The translations under genes and the position numbers were made by a program. Positions 35,134-48,147 of a stretch of 64,000 nt of DNA are shown piece by piece. Positions within the stretch are counted from its first letter, which is position 1, and each line of letters starts with the position of its first letter. The notes beneath the pieces are model-generated. The model made no database searches. It had not been told where the DNA came from and saw nothing but the letters and a program-made list of their open reading frames with translations. The stretch covers positions 35,026,834 through 35,090,833 of the forward strand of contig OZ024895.1 in NCBI GenBank assembly GCA_964017195.1, given 5' to 3'. This DNA comes from Siderastrea radians. Its lineage: Eukaryota > Cnidaria > Anthozoa > Scleractinia > Rhizangiidae.

Positions 35134-35763
35134 TTACAAGTTATTAACGAGAAGCAGGTTAGAAGTTATTAACTGATTCTTTATAACGATCATAGCTATT
35201 AGCATAAACCTCTTATGATCTAGTGGAAACAGATGTCTCAAATACTGTTTATAGAGCTCCTCAAAGGACGCCATCTTGAAATAGATTTGACTGGAAAGTA
35301 TTGGAACTAGACATTGATCATTTTCAAGCCGGGCCCTGAATAAAACGGCTGGTTCAAAAAAAAAAATTCTTCCAAGCGGGGTTAAAATAAGCGCCGTGGT
35401 GTTGAATCGAGAATTTGAAATACGGTATGCAAACCGACTCAGATCATTTGGCTCGGACTCACATGAACTATCCACTTCTCCCAAACCCCACTTCATTGCG
35501 TCCCCGATCAGGTTGTGTTGGCGCAAATTTTGATAAACTGCCTGACTGGGTTGAATAAACAAGCTCAAACCATTTTTAGTGCAAATTTGACAAATTTCTT
35601 TCATTGCATGCCTTGCCGCCAGGTTATTACCTCTTATTGGCACAATGTTATTGGTTGTCTGACAAGATGAGACCAAAACATCGATAATAAGAATATAAAT
35701 AAATTCATATTTTCGTTTGAGGCAAGGTATTTCGATTATTTTTGTTTGCCACGGTAATAGCAA
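35134..35763 (-). CDS. Unrecognised 209-codon open frame in intron 1 of copy 3
   Basis: A long minus-strand frame for AT-rich intron sequence. I recognise no domain. Its middle part (about 35430-35390) overlaps a dispersed repeat motif (ACCGTATTTCAAATTCTCGA ... GGCGCTT), also present at 14431, so at least part is transposon-derived. A downstream ATG opens MASFEELYKQYLRHLF. No splice or promoter evidence is visible. It may be chance or a repeat relic. Confidence 0.2.
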   Translation of the reverse strand: MLLPWQTKIIEIPCLKRKYEFIYILIIDVLVSSCQTTNNIVPIRGNNLAARHAMKEICQICTKNGLSLFIQPSQAVYQNLRQHNLIGDAMKWGLGEVDSSCESEPNDLSRFAYRISNSRFNTTALILTPLGRIFFFEPAVLFRARLENDQCLVPILSSQIYFKMASFEELYKQYLRHLFPLDHKRFMLIAMIVIKNQLITSNLLLVNNL

Positions 35764-37089
35764 TAATCGGCAAAATATTTTTAGATTTATCAGCAGGGGA
35801 AAGTCTTGAAACTAAATAACAAGAAAATAATCTTGAAATCATTTTGTGCCCATTAAACTACAAGGAGCTTAATGAAGTGCATTTTCTTAAATGAAAACGT
35901 CTACCATTAGTCTCAACTATTTATCCGTTTGCAAAATTCCTTTCCTCTACAACTTCGGAAGAAAATTGGACCCACGATGGGTGCAGAAGCGATGACATTT
36001 TTTTTTGAGATGTAGTTGTCGCAATTTTGACGATGTATTACGCCAGACAGATGTTTTCTTGCTTAATTGTTTAACACTTACGAAAGTATTTATAATTTAA
36101 ATGCTAATCTTCTGTTCTTCTCGGTGCAAAATTCCTCTGTTACAATTTAGGTGTCTATCGGGGTGTCTCTATAAGCTTGCTTAAAGACTGGTTCCATATG
36201 ATCACTTAGATCGCCACGATCACTGCAATGGCTGGAGAAAACGTTCAGCAATCGTCGTGATCATATGGCACGACTGCTGAACGTTTTTTCCAGCGATCAG
36301 ACATAAGAGCTGTTGAGATTTCATGCTTAAGTGATTTGGGTCTTGATTCTGCGCAAGGTACTAAAAACAGTCTTCCTTAGGGTAAGGGGGCCTTACACTC
36401 AGGTTAAGCTATTACCAATGCACAGCACACCACACAAACAGAGGTTGGTAAGCCTCTGATAACTCCTGGCCTGTAAGCTTATGGTTGAATTCTAATAGTC
36501 TAATTCGCTTTCAGCTAAGTGTTTTAGTGTTGCAATTCTAAAATAAAAGATTCTAGGTATCATTGAATCTTTCGAAGAATGAAATGGAAGAAAGGACTAA
36601 TCGGAAAATACTTGAAGTTGTGCATTCATGAATTTGTGAAGTTGTCTTTATATAAGATAAGTTTAGTAGGAAAGTAAATGCGACGAAACCTATTCCTTTT
36701 CTCCCTGTTGCCATTATCTTGTCTTCTTCTATCAGGCAAACACGGCAGGGAAATCTTAAAAGTGAGCAGTTCCGGAGCTAAGTCTGGATTGCGCCTACGG
36801 CTTATGGTACAACAGAATGATTATTATGGTTGGGTGTCAGAGCAAGCGGGCCTGAAGGTCCTTGTCCATCACCACGAAACGCCACCTATGGTCATGGAGC
36901 TTGGGTTTGCCGTGGGGCCTGGTTCAGGTACCTTTGTAGCGGTCAGAAAGGAAAAGGTTTGAGACATTTGATATTTCTGTCCCACAAACGTTCCAATTTT
37001 TCCAAACCTTTCAGTGGCAAGAAACTGAAAAAAGTACAGTGCCACAAGAAAGTTATTGTTCAACAACGCAAAAACTAGTAAATGGTCAC

Positions 37090-37690
37090 ACTTTAGGGTT
37101 CCATCCCTAAAGAGAAGTTACTCAAACATTAGAAGCACCTTGTTTAACAGAATAAAAAGCACCATGAGTGCACACTTTACGATTGCATCCACAGACTCAA
37201 ATGTTAGAACCACCTTTTAGCATAATGAACAGTAACACGGGGAAGCACTGCTCAGTAGCTTTCATTTGAATGGCCACACTTCAGCATTTCATCCACAGAC
37301 TCAAAAGTTAGAACCACCTTGTACAGCATAATAAACAGCACCTCAGGAAAGTACTGCTCAGTAGCTTTCATTTGAATGGCCACACTTTGGATTTCATCCA
37401 CAGACTCAAAAGTTAGAATCACCTTGTACAGCATAATAAACAGCACCACAGGAAAGTACTGCTCAGTAGCTTTCATTTGAATGGTCACACTTAAGGATTT
37501 CATCCACAGACTCCAAAGTTAGAACCACCTTGTACAGCATAATAAACAGCACCACAGTAAATTACTGCTCAGTAGCTTTCATTTGAATGGTCACACTTTA
37601 GGATTAAATCCACAGACCTGAAAGTGAGATCCACCTTGCACAGCATAATAAACAGCGCCACAGAACAACACGTCTTTTAAAATAGCTTTC
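37090..37690 (-). repeat. Tandem array of the 106-bp repeat in intron 2 of copy 3
   Basis: The landmark TTCATTTGAATGG recurs at 37261, 37367, 37472 and 37578, a spacing of 105-106 bp, with more degenerate units at both ends. Units contain AGTACTGCTCAGTAGC and CATCCACAGACTCAAAAGTT. The array is inverted relative to the units in intron 5 and near the GTPase genes. Confidence 0.85.
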
Positions 37691-37756
37691 ATAACATGAG
37701 AATTGAAACAAAAATTGAACGTTTCGACGTCTTTATGACATCATTGTCAAGTTCAA

Positions 37757-38276
37757 ATGTCCAATGCAAAGCTGTTAAAAACTCAAGCGTATACGTAATT
37801 GTATATATTTGCATATAAGTTCAAGATCAAAGTTGTAGCTGTTTTTCTAATTAAATAGATTTGCGCGGATTCAGTCTGTTTGGACATAACATAACATAAC
37901 GTAACATAACACAACACAATGCGAGATGACGTAACATAACATATTACACATTATAGTACAACGCTAAATTTTGGCGTACTCCCATTGGTCGAAATCAATC
38001 ACGGGACGTGATAGTGTCTCTTCTCAGCGGGCGCCTATCAGTGCGTTTGCAAGTTTCGCTCAAAATGTAGCGTTGTATAATGAGTCCATCTACTGGCTCA
38101 GGCCCTATGTGTGATAGGTTCCCTCGGGAATTTGATGTTCAAACTTTATATAAACCCTCGGACTACGTTCTCGGGCGGGCGTCAACAAAATCCGGAACAT
38201 GGAACATCCCGGAACATTCCGGAACATTCCGGAACATCCCAGAACAGGGCAAATTATCACAAATAAATGAAAAAAA

Positions 38277-38320
<44 letters not shown>

Positions 38321-39279
38321 AGGAAAGAAAGAAAGAAAGAGAGCAATAAACGAAACAACCAAAAAACAAACAAACAAACAAACAAACAAACAAACAAACA
38401 AACAAAGTTAAAAAAAGTATAACAGTAGTACATAAAACATCTCTCTCCATGAGCATGGCACCTGTGGGCCACCGTACTTTCCCGCCAATTTTATCACGTG
38501 ATTGTCTACCGTGATGGTTTCTTTGCAGCTCCCACCCCCCCCCCCCCCCCCCGCGAATTCAAAAAAGAAATGGATTAAGCCACATAGTAACCAGTGAGGG
38601 TTACCCGACCTGTGACAAAGATCTGGATCTGCCGAAAAACCTGGGCTGAGCAAAAGTAAAACCACATCAAATTAACTCAACATTACAGCGGAGAAAAGAC
38701 AAAGGCACGAAGAATAAAATAATAAATCACTACAAAATTGATAAAGTTTTCGTGTCGGATATTTCAGTTTGAAACATAAACACAAACCTTCACCGAAGGC
38801 GGTGCCCTTTTTCAGTTGCGGCATAAGAAAGGGAGGGAAATTTGTTATCTTAGAATTTTAGAGGGTCATTGAAATACACCATAAACTGAAGGAGATAGCA
38901 GCTAGGTATAAGTACTATAAGGGTTGCAAAATTTTTTGACAGAAATTACCAAGCAAAAGAAAAATACGAACGCTTGGAGCCTGGAGCTTGGAGCGACAAA
39001 AGCGAACGAAAACTGATGCATGTTATGCATGTGGGTGTACAAAAGGGCCCAATTTTTGTTCTAGGTATATAAAAGGGGTACTCTTAAAATTGGGATATTA
39101 TTAAGGGTGGCAAAAGACCTTTACTGTAGGGTGAACTTCTATTTTCTTGGTTGGAATAATTTAGGTTTATTCATCCCTGCACACTTTTGCTTTGGAAATC
39201 AACTTAATTATAAAATGTTCTTAAACAATCGAATAAACATGAAACCAGGAAAGTCAAAAGGGTGCCAGGAATTAAATGT
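37757..39279. repeat. 1.5-kb tandem duplication, left copy
   Basis: From CCAATGCAAAGCTGTTAAAA to GTGCCAGGAATTAAAT, repeated immediately at 39280-40697. It contains ATAACATAACATAACGTAAC, TTCCGGAACA decamer repeats (38205-38250), long GAAA and CAAA arrays, a C-run of about 22, and no credible gene. Confidence 0.85.
38266..38406. repeat. (GAAA)n and (CAAA)n microsatellites
   Basis: About 17 GAAA-type units are followed after a short spacer by about 13 CAAA/AAAC units. In the right copy of the duplication (39788-39858) the same arrays are far shorter, about 4 and 5 units. Confidence 0.85.
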
Positions 39280-40697
39280 CCAATACAAAGCTGTTAAAAA
39301 CTGAAGCGTATACGTAATTGTATATATTTGCATATAAGTTCAAGATCAAAGTTGTAGCTGTTTTTCTAATTAAATAGATTTGCGCGGATTCAGTCTGTTT
39401 GGACATAACATAACATAACGTAACATAACACAACACAATGCGAGATGACGTAACATAACATATTACACATTATAGTACAACGCTAAATTTTGGCGTACTC
39501 CCATTGGTCGAAATCAATCAAGGGACGTGATAGTGTCTCTTCTCAGCGGGCGCCTATCAGTGCGTTTGCAAGTTTCGCTCAAAATGTAGCGTTGTATAAT
39601 GAGTCCATCTACTGGATCAGGCCCTAGGTGTGATAGGTTCCCTTGGGAATTTGATGTTCAAACTTTATATAAGCCCTCCGACTACGTTCTCGGGCGGGCG
39701 TCAACAAAATCCGGAACATGGAACATCCCGGAACATTTCGGAACATTCCGGAACATCCCAGAACAGGGCAAATTATCACAAAATAAATGAAAAAAAAAGA
39801 AAGAAAGAAAGAGAGCAATAAACGAAACAACCAAAAAACAAACAAACAAACAAACAAAGTTAAAAAAAGTATAACAGTAGTACATGAAACATCTATGGGC
39901 CACCGTACTTTCCCGCCAATTTTATCACGTGATTTTCTACCGTGATGGTTTCTTTGCAGCTCCCACCCCCCCCCCCCCCGAATTTAAAAAAAATGGATTA
40001 AGCCACATAGTAACCAGTGAGGGTTACCCGACCTGTGACAAAGATCTGGATCTGCCGAAAAACCTGGGCTGAGCAAAAGTAAAACCACATCAAATTAACT
40101 CAACATTACAGCGGAGAAAAGACAAAGGCACGAAGAATAAAATAATAAATCACTACAAAATTGATAAAGTTTTGTGTCGGATATTTCAGTTTGAAACATA
40201 AACACAAACCTTCACCGAAAGCGGTGCCCTTTTTCAGTTGCGGCATAAGAAATGGAGGGAAATTTGTTATCTTAGAATTTTAGAGGGTCACTGAAATACA
40301 CCATAAACTGAAGGAGATAGCAGCTAGGTATAAGTACTATAAGGGTTGCAAAATTTTGACAGAAATTACCAAGCAAAAGAAAAATACGAAAGCTTGGAGC
40401 CTGGAGCTTGGAGCGACAAAAGCGAACGAAAACTGACGCATGTTATGCATGTGGGTGTGCAAAAGGGCCCAATTTTTGTTCTAGGTATATAAAAGGGGTA
40501 CTCTTAAAATTGGGATATTATTAAGGGTGGCAAAAGACCTTTACTGTAGGGTGAACTTCTATTTTCTTGGTTGGAATAATTTAGGTTTATTCATCCCTGC
40601 ACACTTGTGCTTTGGAAACCAACTTAAATATAAAATGTTCTTAAACAATCGAATAAACATGAAACCAGGAAAGTCAAAAGGGTGCCAGGAATTAAAT
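39280..40697. repeat. 1.5-kb tandem duplication, right copy
   Basis: Near-identical to 37757-39279 outside the microsatellites, joined at GGAATTAAATGTCCAATACA, and ending GTGCCAGGAATTAAATCGAA. The frames in it (for example 39107-39304 in the left copy) are repeat sequence. Confidence 0.85.
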
Positions 40698-41084
40698 CGA
40701 AAGTAGAACTGCGTGACTGCGTGAGTAGTCTTCCTAGGGTCATCACGCAACGCCGTAGGAGACTACTGCGTGAGTGAATGAGAAAATGCTTTAATTTTCT
40801 CATTTCAAGTAAACCGTCTCTCGAAACCGTAAATAAGGGCTCAATGATATCTGAGTTATTTTTGGATTCGAGAAATGAGGCGCATTTTATAAACAAGGCA
40901 CGCCTTCGGTGCCCTGGCTAAAGAATTAGTATATTCGTTCATTCAGTCACAGATGGATATATATATTTATTTATTCTATATCTTTTATTTTGTTTTATTT
41001 CAGTTATTTTATTCTATTTTATTTATTATCTTTTTTTGACAATCAGAAGTTTTTATTACTTTTTTTCATTTATTTTGTGACAAT

Positions 41085-41240
41085 TTGCCCTGTTCCGGGA
41101 TGTTCCGGGATGTTCCGGAATGTTCCGGGATGTTCCGGAATGTTCCATGTTCCTGGTTTTGTTGACGCCCGTTCTCGGGCTAGTATTTGTTGTGAACATC
41201 AAATTTCCTCGGGCAACCTATCACACGATAGTGCCTTTGA
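41085..41240. repeat. Inverted third copy of the TTCCGGAACA segment
   Basis: CAATTTGCCCTGTTCCGGGA through AACATCAAATTTCCTCGGGC and CCTATCACA is the reverse complement of 38110-38262 and 39620-39778. It lies about 390 bp beyond the tandem duplication. Confidence 0.8.
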
Positions 41241-41329
41241 CAGAAGAAGTCTGTTATTTAAACAGAACATATAAACTCAAGATGACATAACAACCTAACA
41301 AAACGTAACGTAATAAGGTATTTTAACTG

Positions 41330-42284
41330 AAAAACTGAGCGAATTCTCAATAACTGAGCTCAATAGCTCAATAACTGAGCGAATTCTGGCGCGCTGATTG
41401 GCTAATTTTTATTGTCAATAAGAGTACAGACGGATGAAACTCGTAAAGCTGACGCAATCAGCAAAAGTTTTCTCAAACTTTTCAGCGCTGCATTCTTGAT
41501 GAGGTCAGAATTATACCACAGAGGCCCTGTTAGGGTTTTAGGATCATGGATTATTAGGGGTTTTTAGAGAAGGGATACGGATTATTGGCCACTAAATTTA
41601 AAGATTACGGATCATTTTGTTTTAGAATTTTATTTTAGGGATACCTTGTTTACAAAATTGGGATACGGATTATTTCCAAAATTTACCCAGGATTATGGAT
41701 TATTCAGACCCCCCCTAACAGGACCTCACCACAAATCTAGTAGTCTTCAATGAGGATATCATCTAAAATTTATGGGTGAAAATTGAAGAAAACATTGCAA
41801 CCTTAGGACGAAAAGATGAGGATGTTTTGTTGAGGACTCAGACCTGAAAATCGGCGGTGAGCGGGAATTTGTGGTGTCGATGAAATTAAGCTGAATCGTG
41901 TTTAAGCGGATTATTTTGTGAACAGTATTCATTGAATTAAAGGTTAGTTGAGCAATTCGAGTTTTTCCTTGTATTTCTGGCTTATTCTTACTAAGGTTTT
42001 AATTTACGAGCTTGTGATTCTCCGAATTACAGGGATGAAATTCAGATTCTGCGGCAATTGCATCTTCCATTGACTCTTGCATTTCTTTCCTTGGTTTGAA
42101 AATCAGTTTTGTTATGACGAAATTTATCATCAATAAAAGGAAAGACGCATAAAAATCTGACGTCAATTTGTTAAGCGTAACACAATTTCGCGTATCATAA
42201 CGTGACGTGACTTAACTCAAGGTAGAAAAGGGCAAACTTTAGTTAATCTCTATAACATCTGCGCGTATTTGTGAAACGTTACAG
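41330..42284 (+). other. End of intron 2 of copy 3
   Basis: No gene. Two short repeated patterns: AACTGAGCGAATTCT twice near 41335-41395, and GGATACGGATTATT variants between 41520 and 41710. Confidence 0.5.
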
Positions 42285-43467
42285 GTACGCAACCTCAAAG
42301 CACCTTTTGAGAGCAACTGTACTGACTCACCGATAACCAGTTTTCCAGGCTACACTAGGTACACGAAGTCTGCCTGTCTGTTGACGTGCCACGCGAGACA
42401 CCAAGTTGAACGATGCGGGTGCAAGGACGTCAAATTACCGCGTAAGTGAGGGGTCATATTGAACATGCAGGCGTTTGAACTGAAAACCCCATCGCCACTT
42501 TTGGAAACGTTAGAATAATGGCCCAACTCAATTTTTGCTTGTACTTCCGTCATCTAAGTTCAAATACCAGGGAGAAATTTCCATGTAAAAGTGAAGGGAG
42601 CTGCGCGCGTTTAAAAGTTTTCCCCGCGAGGCAAAAGTTTTGTGCAAAAATCAGCGACAAAAAAAATTCAGCAACGATAGCGGAAGTTGAAAATTTAAGA
42701 AAAAAGTGATTCCACTTGCGCTTGTTGGGTATGTGGTGATGATAACCAACTCGGCGCGTTATTAATCGCAAGGGGGTGCTCTGGAGTTTTATTTGACTGG
42801 GAGGTGCGAATGGTGACATAAATTAAAACCCAGAGAAATCCCTGGTGCTTGAAGCGAAGCCCAACAAATCCACGGCCTTGGACCAATAATGAAGAATGAA
42901 ATCTCATGCTGAAGTTTGGAGCCTTACAAGTACCCAGAAGAGATTAAATGACAATAACGAAGAACAACAGAGTACTTTTTGAATGGTTGTGTTTAATTGT
43001 TTTTATCATGCTATCGCAATAAACTTTCCCAGACTTTCTAAAATTTTCTACCCAGGAATCACCAAACAAATCCTTCGGACCTCCCCATCGCTTGAAATCC
43101 GGAGACCCCCCTGGGTATTTATCGCCTCATATCCAACGTCCGCCAGTGGAATAATTGTCCACGGGCAACCCCCGTCACTCTTATTTGGGAGTCTCCAATT
43201 GGGATTAAAATCCGCTTTAGTTAACGTTTTTATTAAGAGAGGAGACTCTTTTAACTAACATATTGTTGCTGAAGGAAAGTTTCTAATCATCATTTCGCAA
43301 GATTTTCGAGTCACAACCATATTTGGCAGGTCACCTGACTCAAATTCAAACGGCATATAGTTTTAGTTATCGAAAACAGTGCCAGTGTTTAACAATAATC
43401 AAGATGCAAAACGTGACGTATCGATTTCTTGAAATTCGCGTTATTATAGAAGCCATGACGTCATGCA

Positions 43468-43646
43468 CCTTATTCCAAAATGGCGGAAAATACATTATTC
43501 TTTTGTCTCCAGATCATGTTAATTGGCCCTTGTTGCCTCGTATTATGTCAAATATTCCTTTGCATTCTGCAGATGAGATCGAGGTAACAAGGGCCAATTA
43601 ACAATTAGACAAAAGAGTAATGTATTTCCGCCATTTTGGAAAAAGG
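43468..43646. mobile_element. 179-bp fold-back (palindromic MITE)
   Basis: Arms CCTTATTCCAAAATGGCGGA ... AATTGGCCCTTGTT and AACAAGGGCCAATT ... TCCGCCATTTTGGAAAAAGG are inverted over about 65 bp with a short loop. It lies in intron 3 of copy 3. No ORF. Confidence 0.75.
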
Positions 43647-44850
43647 TGTATACGTACGTGTATTTATACATTTTGTACTGTAGCTTTTCTTTCTTTCTAA
43701 TACCATTAATTGCGTACGTCAGATTATAAAGAAGGCTGAATTATGTCCAATTTGCGAAAAAAAAATCGGAACTCTACCTCCTTTAATCTGAGTTTTAAGG
43801 ATTTTCCTTTTTAACGCGCAGTTGGGGACTGGCACTAGCTACGCTTGTGCAAAGTTGATTTTTAAAACTCAGATGTTCATCCTCACACATTTTACCAATC
43901 TGGGGGTACAAAACGCTGCAAAACAGCGTATGCCAGAATACTATCCACAAAACGTCCTTAGCAACAACGCCAGACCTGTAGTTCAGAGTCACCCCCCCCC
44001 CCCCCAATTCAGGTAATTGTAAGCTGATTGAGTTGTACGCGGATATATCTCATAGTCTTTTCGGTACTAGAGGTTTTCTGAAAGTAAAACCCACTCAGTC
44101 TACAAAGTCAAACGTTTTGGCATTTTTTCTTGTTTCCAGCTGTAGATAATTCCGAAGAATGCAGTGTTCGTAAGGCAGCAGAGTGCCTTTTCCGAGAAAA
44201 CGGTAAGGACAGTTTCACAGTCTAGCCACTTTCACTCAACACCTGCAATGGTGGGCAAACGTCCATAGGACACAGCTTAAATTTCAAGGCACCAAGAAAT
44301 GTCATTGTTGCAAGAATGGAATGATCTTGACGGCTTTCCAATGAAATTCCCCCTCCTCCCAAAACAATGTTGTCTTGTGGGAAGTATTCTGGGTACATGG
44401 GTTTAACATTGTAGGAGGAAAAGGGGGTGGCCGATGGTTATTTCCTTAGTGAAAATATAAAGCGAATATCTTGAAAGGAGAACAGAACTTAATCAGTCTG
44501 TAACAGTTTTTGCTAGACACGAGGGAAAACTTAAGAAAAAGCAGCCCGATTTTTTTTCTAGTTGCAATCCGTTTCCAAAAACCCGTTCCCATCCGCGGCC
44601 AAAGGTACTTACTTACCCTTAGTTTCAGTGCACTAAAACTAGAGCATTTTGGGAAGTTTCCATCAATACATGCAGGTCTCTCAGCCTCTTAAATCAGTAC
44701 AAAATCAATAATAAATCAGTACAAATTACCGTGAGGTTCAACCCTTACCCTTTCATACACAATATTTTTTCCGAATGGTGCCCCTTCTACATACCAAAGC
44801 CAAGAGTTTCTCCTTTTTTGTACCTCACGCTTAAGCCAAAACATTTTTTA

Positions 44851-45195
44851 GGGGACCAGGGATGGCGCAGTGGTAAGAGCGCTCGCCTCCCACCAATGTG
44901 GCCCGGGTTCGATTCCCAGTCCCGGCGTCATATGTGGGCTGAGTTTGTGTTGGTTCTCGACCCTGCTCCGAGGGTTTTTCTCCGGGTACTCCGGTTTTCC
45001 TCCCTCAGCAAAAACCGACACCCAGCTTATTCGAGCTGGCTGTTGGCTGTGCTCCAAGGTCATGCATGGACCCTACAGCGGCTGCCAGCGGCGCCTATAT
45101 ATGCTTTCGGTCCGACCTTGTCGAGCTGCGTCCTTGCTGTACTTTGCGAGGGCGATTAGCGAGACAGTTATTATTGCTATTATTATTATTTTGGT
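44851..45195 (+). mobile_element. tRNA-derived SINE with ATT tail
   Basis: The tRNA-like head GGATGGCGCAGTGGTAAGAG (A box) and GGGTTCGATTCCC (B box), body with TTTTTCTCCGGGTACTCCGG, and a TTATTATTATT tail at 45160-45195. The same family is nested at 12981-13250. The open frames 44731-45159 and 44870-45265 are SINE sequence, not genes. It lies in intron 4 of copy 3. Confidence 0.85.
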
Positions 45196-47082
45196 CACTC
45201 GAAGGTTACTGGTCGTTTGCGTTGTAATTTCTGCCAAAATTTTGCAACCCGTTTTTAGTGTTTAGTTGTAGCATCTATCATTTGCAGGTTTATGGCGACC
45301 CAATAAAATACTAAAATGACAAATGTCCCTACTCTTTGGCACACTGCAACAGCAAAAAAGGCACCCTTTCGGCCAAAGCCACCCCCTATAGCACACTATA
45401 GGGACTACACCCTCTTATCCGGGCTCATTGGCGAATAGTCTATTCCTTGGTCCAATCCCTCTGCGCCTTCGTCGCACACTGCCGTCGCCATTAAACCCCC
45501 TCATAAACTAAATACTAAACGCACGCGTCTTGATGCAGCTATTTCGCCCATCGTCCTCACTAAAATGATGAAAACGGAGACTTTCAAAAGGGCGTTTGTA
45601 AGTGCATCGTCTTAAAATCGCGTTGTTTTAGTGTGCGTACAGGGTCGATTTAGAGTGACGATAGGCAAAACGTTTAAAAAGTACGTGATGGGCGAAGGCA
45701 AATCAAAAGGCTAAAGCTTTCCTTTTAAACGGCCAAACGTTTAACGTGGACAAGCAAAATTGATACGTTAAGCCAAGCGCGGGCAAAAAAAAAAAAAAAA
45801 AAAATTCCCGTTGGCAAAATCCCCGTGAAATGAACATGTAAACTTTTGAAAACCCCTAATGTAGACAGGGTTTCGAGATTTTTCTTTGGCACACTTCATA
45901 GTCTCCTGAAAGACTCTTTAAAAATCCTCTTTGAAAACAACATACCAATATCTCTGCCCTGCTGCGTGTTCCTCGCACGTTCCAGATGCTTGCTTATCTC
46001 ATCCCCACGTTTCCCTCTGATAGCCGAAGACGGAATGGGCTCAATAAACAAAACATCATAGGGGGGAGATTAATGATGGCTAGAAAAAAAACGTAATTGA
46101 CTATAATTTTTTTTGTAGAGAATTATTACGTGGACATTGGCAATAAATGCAATTGTTCGGAGCCGTGTGAGACCATTACGTTCAAACCTTCACTGTCCTA
46201 CGCGAATTACCCAAGCGAAAAATTACTCGAGGAGACGATCAAACTAGGTGAACTAGATGGTGTGGTCTCAGAAGAAAAGAAAGAGGCTGAGCGTAAGTGG
46301 CTCAGGTAAATAATAAGCCTAGAAGCCTTGAAATATTTTTGAAAGTCTAACTTTCGATTGGAAGTCTTTAGACGAAGCCCTCACGCGTGGTCATTGAAGA
46401 TGGAGCTGATTCCCCGTCCGCATCCCCATGTCGCACCGTTTTTTATTGTGTGCGAGTCTGTGGGTGGAATCTTTTACCCATTTCTGTGCAGGCCAAAACT
46501 GGCCGTGAGGAGCCACGGTCCTTGTTGGTCTATGACATCACCAATTTGGGTGACAGCAGATGTTCTGATAACCAACCGAGGCACTAGACAAAATTCTAAC
46601 AAAAGGCACCTAAATTAGCGCTTTTAGTAAAAACTTTGAACAGAATGACACAGAAATGCGGTAAAATGTTTCTTGTGATATTGAAAAAACGTTTCCCTTG
46701 TTGGTAAGCTTTACGTGAATCTTTTTCACACCAAGGAACGCCTATTAAACGGTTAATTAACTTAAAAAAACTAGCGAAATGAGAACCAAACCAAAGGGAC
46801 TGGGCACAAACACCCAAGAAGTTGGTCCGGTACATTTTCTAATAAGTTTTATTTCTATGTATGCCCTGTTGTCAAATTCACAAAAAGGCTTTAGAAGTGG
46901 AAGAGAAGTTTAGTTTTTATGCTGCAAAGGAAGTTTTAGACGTTTGGACTACAATTTGAGCAGGCAGACACCAAAATACGGCGTTTATGGCCTACTGACT
47001 GACTGACAGTCTGAATGACCGACTGACTGAAAGAACGAACAAACGAATAAATGAATGAATGACCTACCGACCGACCCACTGT

Positions 47083-47574
47083 TAGGGGCCAACTACATGA
47101 GGCGGGATGGCCCGCTTAGCCGGGCTGGCTCGGTTTGCCAGGATCTCGGCACGTCTGTGAAACACACTAAAACTCAACTTCGCGATTACATGGAAAAATT
47201 TCAGCCCGGCTAGCCGGGATGAAAATTTACCATGTAATCGCGATTGCCGGGCCAACACTTTCTCGTCACTGAATAGCGCTTCAGAGCAAAATGGCTCACC
47301 AGAAGATCGATATTTCTCTTTCTATATAACACATAAAGGTTTATCAGACCATAAAGCTACGTAAAACTGAAAATGATACGCCAAAATAATGGATTGGCGA
47401 GAATAAGAACACTTGGTTCATGCTCTTTGATGTAGCCACCTTTTCACACGACAGCTTCTAAATTTAGCCGCAGGCGAGCTGGACCGGGTCATGTAATACC
47501 GGGCTGAGCTGTCATCTCGGCAGACAGAGCCAGCCCTTCTACCGAGCCAGCCCGGCTCATGTAATCGGGCCCTT
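47083..47574. mobile_element. MITE of about 490 bp in a GACT-rich tract
   Basis: Left end TAGGGGCCAACTACATGAG and right end CTCATGTAATCGGGCCCTTA are near-complementary, with internal GCCCGGCTAGCCGGGAT motifs. Flanks are imperfect GACT/GACC repeats, which hide the target duplication. It lies in intron 5 of copy 3. Confidence 0.6.
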
Positions 47575-48147
47575 AGACCGACTAACGGATGACTGTTTGT
47601 CTGACCGACATATTGACTGATTAAATGAATGATTATCCGACTGACTGACTGGCTGACTGACTGAACGACTGATGAGTGCCTAACTTTCTTCGTTGCTGTT
47701 GTTGTTGTTTTTTTTTTTGCATAACAGCCAAAACGAACTGGAACTGAACGTGTATTTCCAAGACCTCGAAGTTTTACACACAGAACAGCAACAGGCTTAT
47801 GGCACCGAAAGCCTTCTTGGTGAGTCACCACAATTGCTATCTACCCTTCTTATATTTAATGGAAAAATAGAATTTTTAAACAAGTCGTCCATATTTATCG
47901 CTTCAAACTTACTAACGTTTTTCCATTAGACTGTGGCAAAGTAAAGGAACGACTCGCATAATAATCTCTTGTCGGCGACGTATGCATCAGGAACTTTAAT
48001 AGACCTTGACTCTGAATGATCAGCTTAGGTGGTAAAAACCCCAGCCATCGACAATATTTGTTAAGGATTATTCTCTTCCTGAGGAACACACTAGACAAGC
48101 TGACAAGTGTTGTAAACAAGTTTGAACGCCTGTGATTTTTTCCTTAG

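Noticed and set aside
37252..37503. 83-codon minus frame with repeating IQMKATEQYFPVVLF-type phrases
   Set aside because: The 106-bp unit is not a multiple of three, so the frame changes at each unit; it is a repeat translation, although such frames may be mis-annotated as proteins elsewhere.
37090..37690. CRISPR-like regular repeat array
   Set aside because: The repeats are contiguous 106-bp units without unique spacers, in animal intron DNA.
38080..38472. Several frames rich in Lys/Glu/Arg or Phe/Leu/Ser/Cys/Val
   Set aside because: Translations of GAAA and CAAA microsatellites on both strands.
44731..45265. Two overlapping frames of 131-142 codons
   Set aside because: They lie in a tRNA-derived SINE with clear A and B boxes and an ATT tail.
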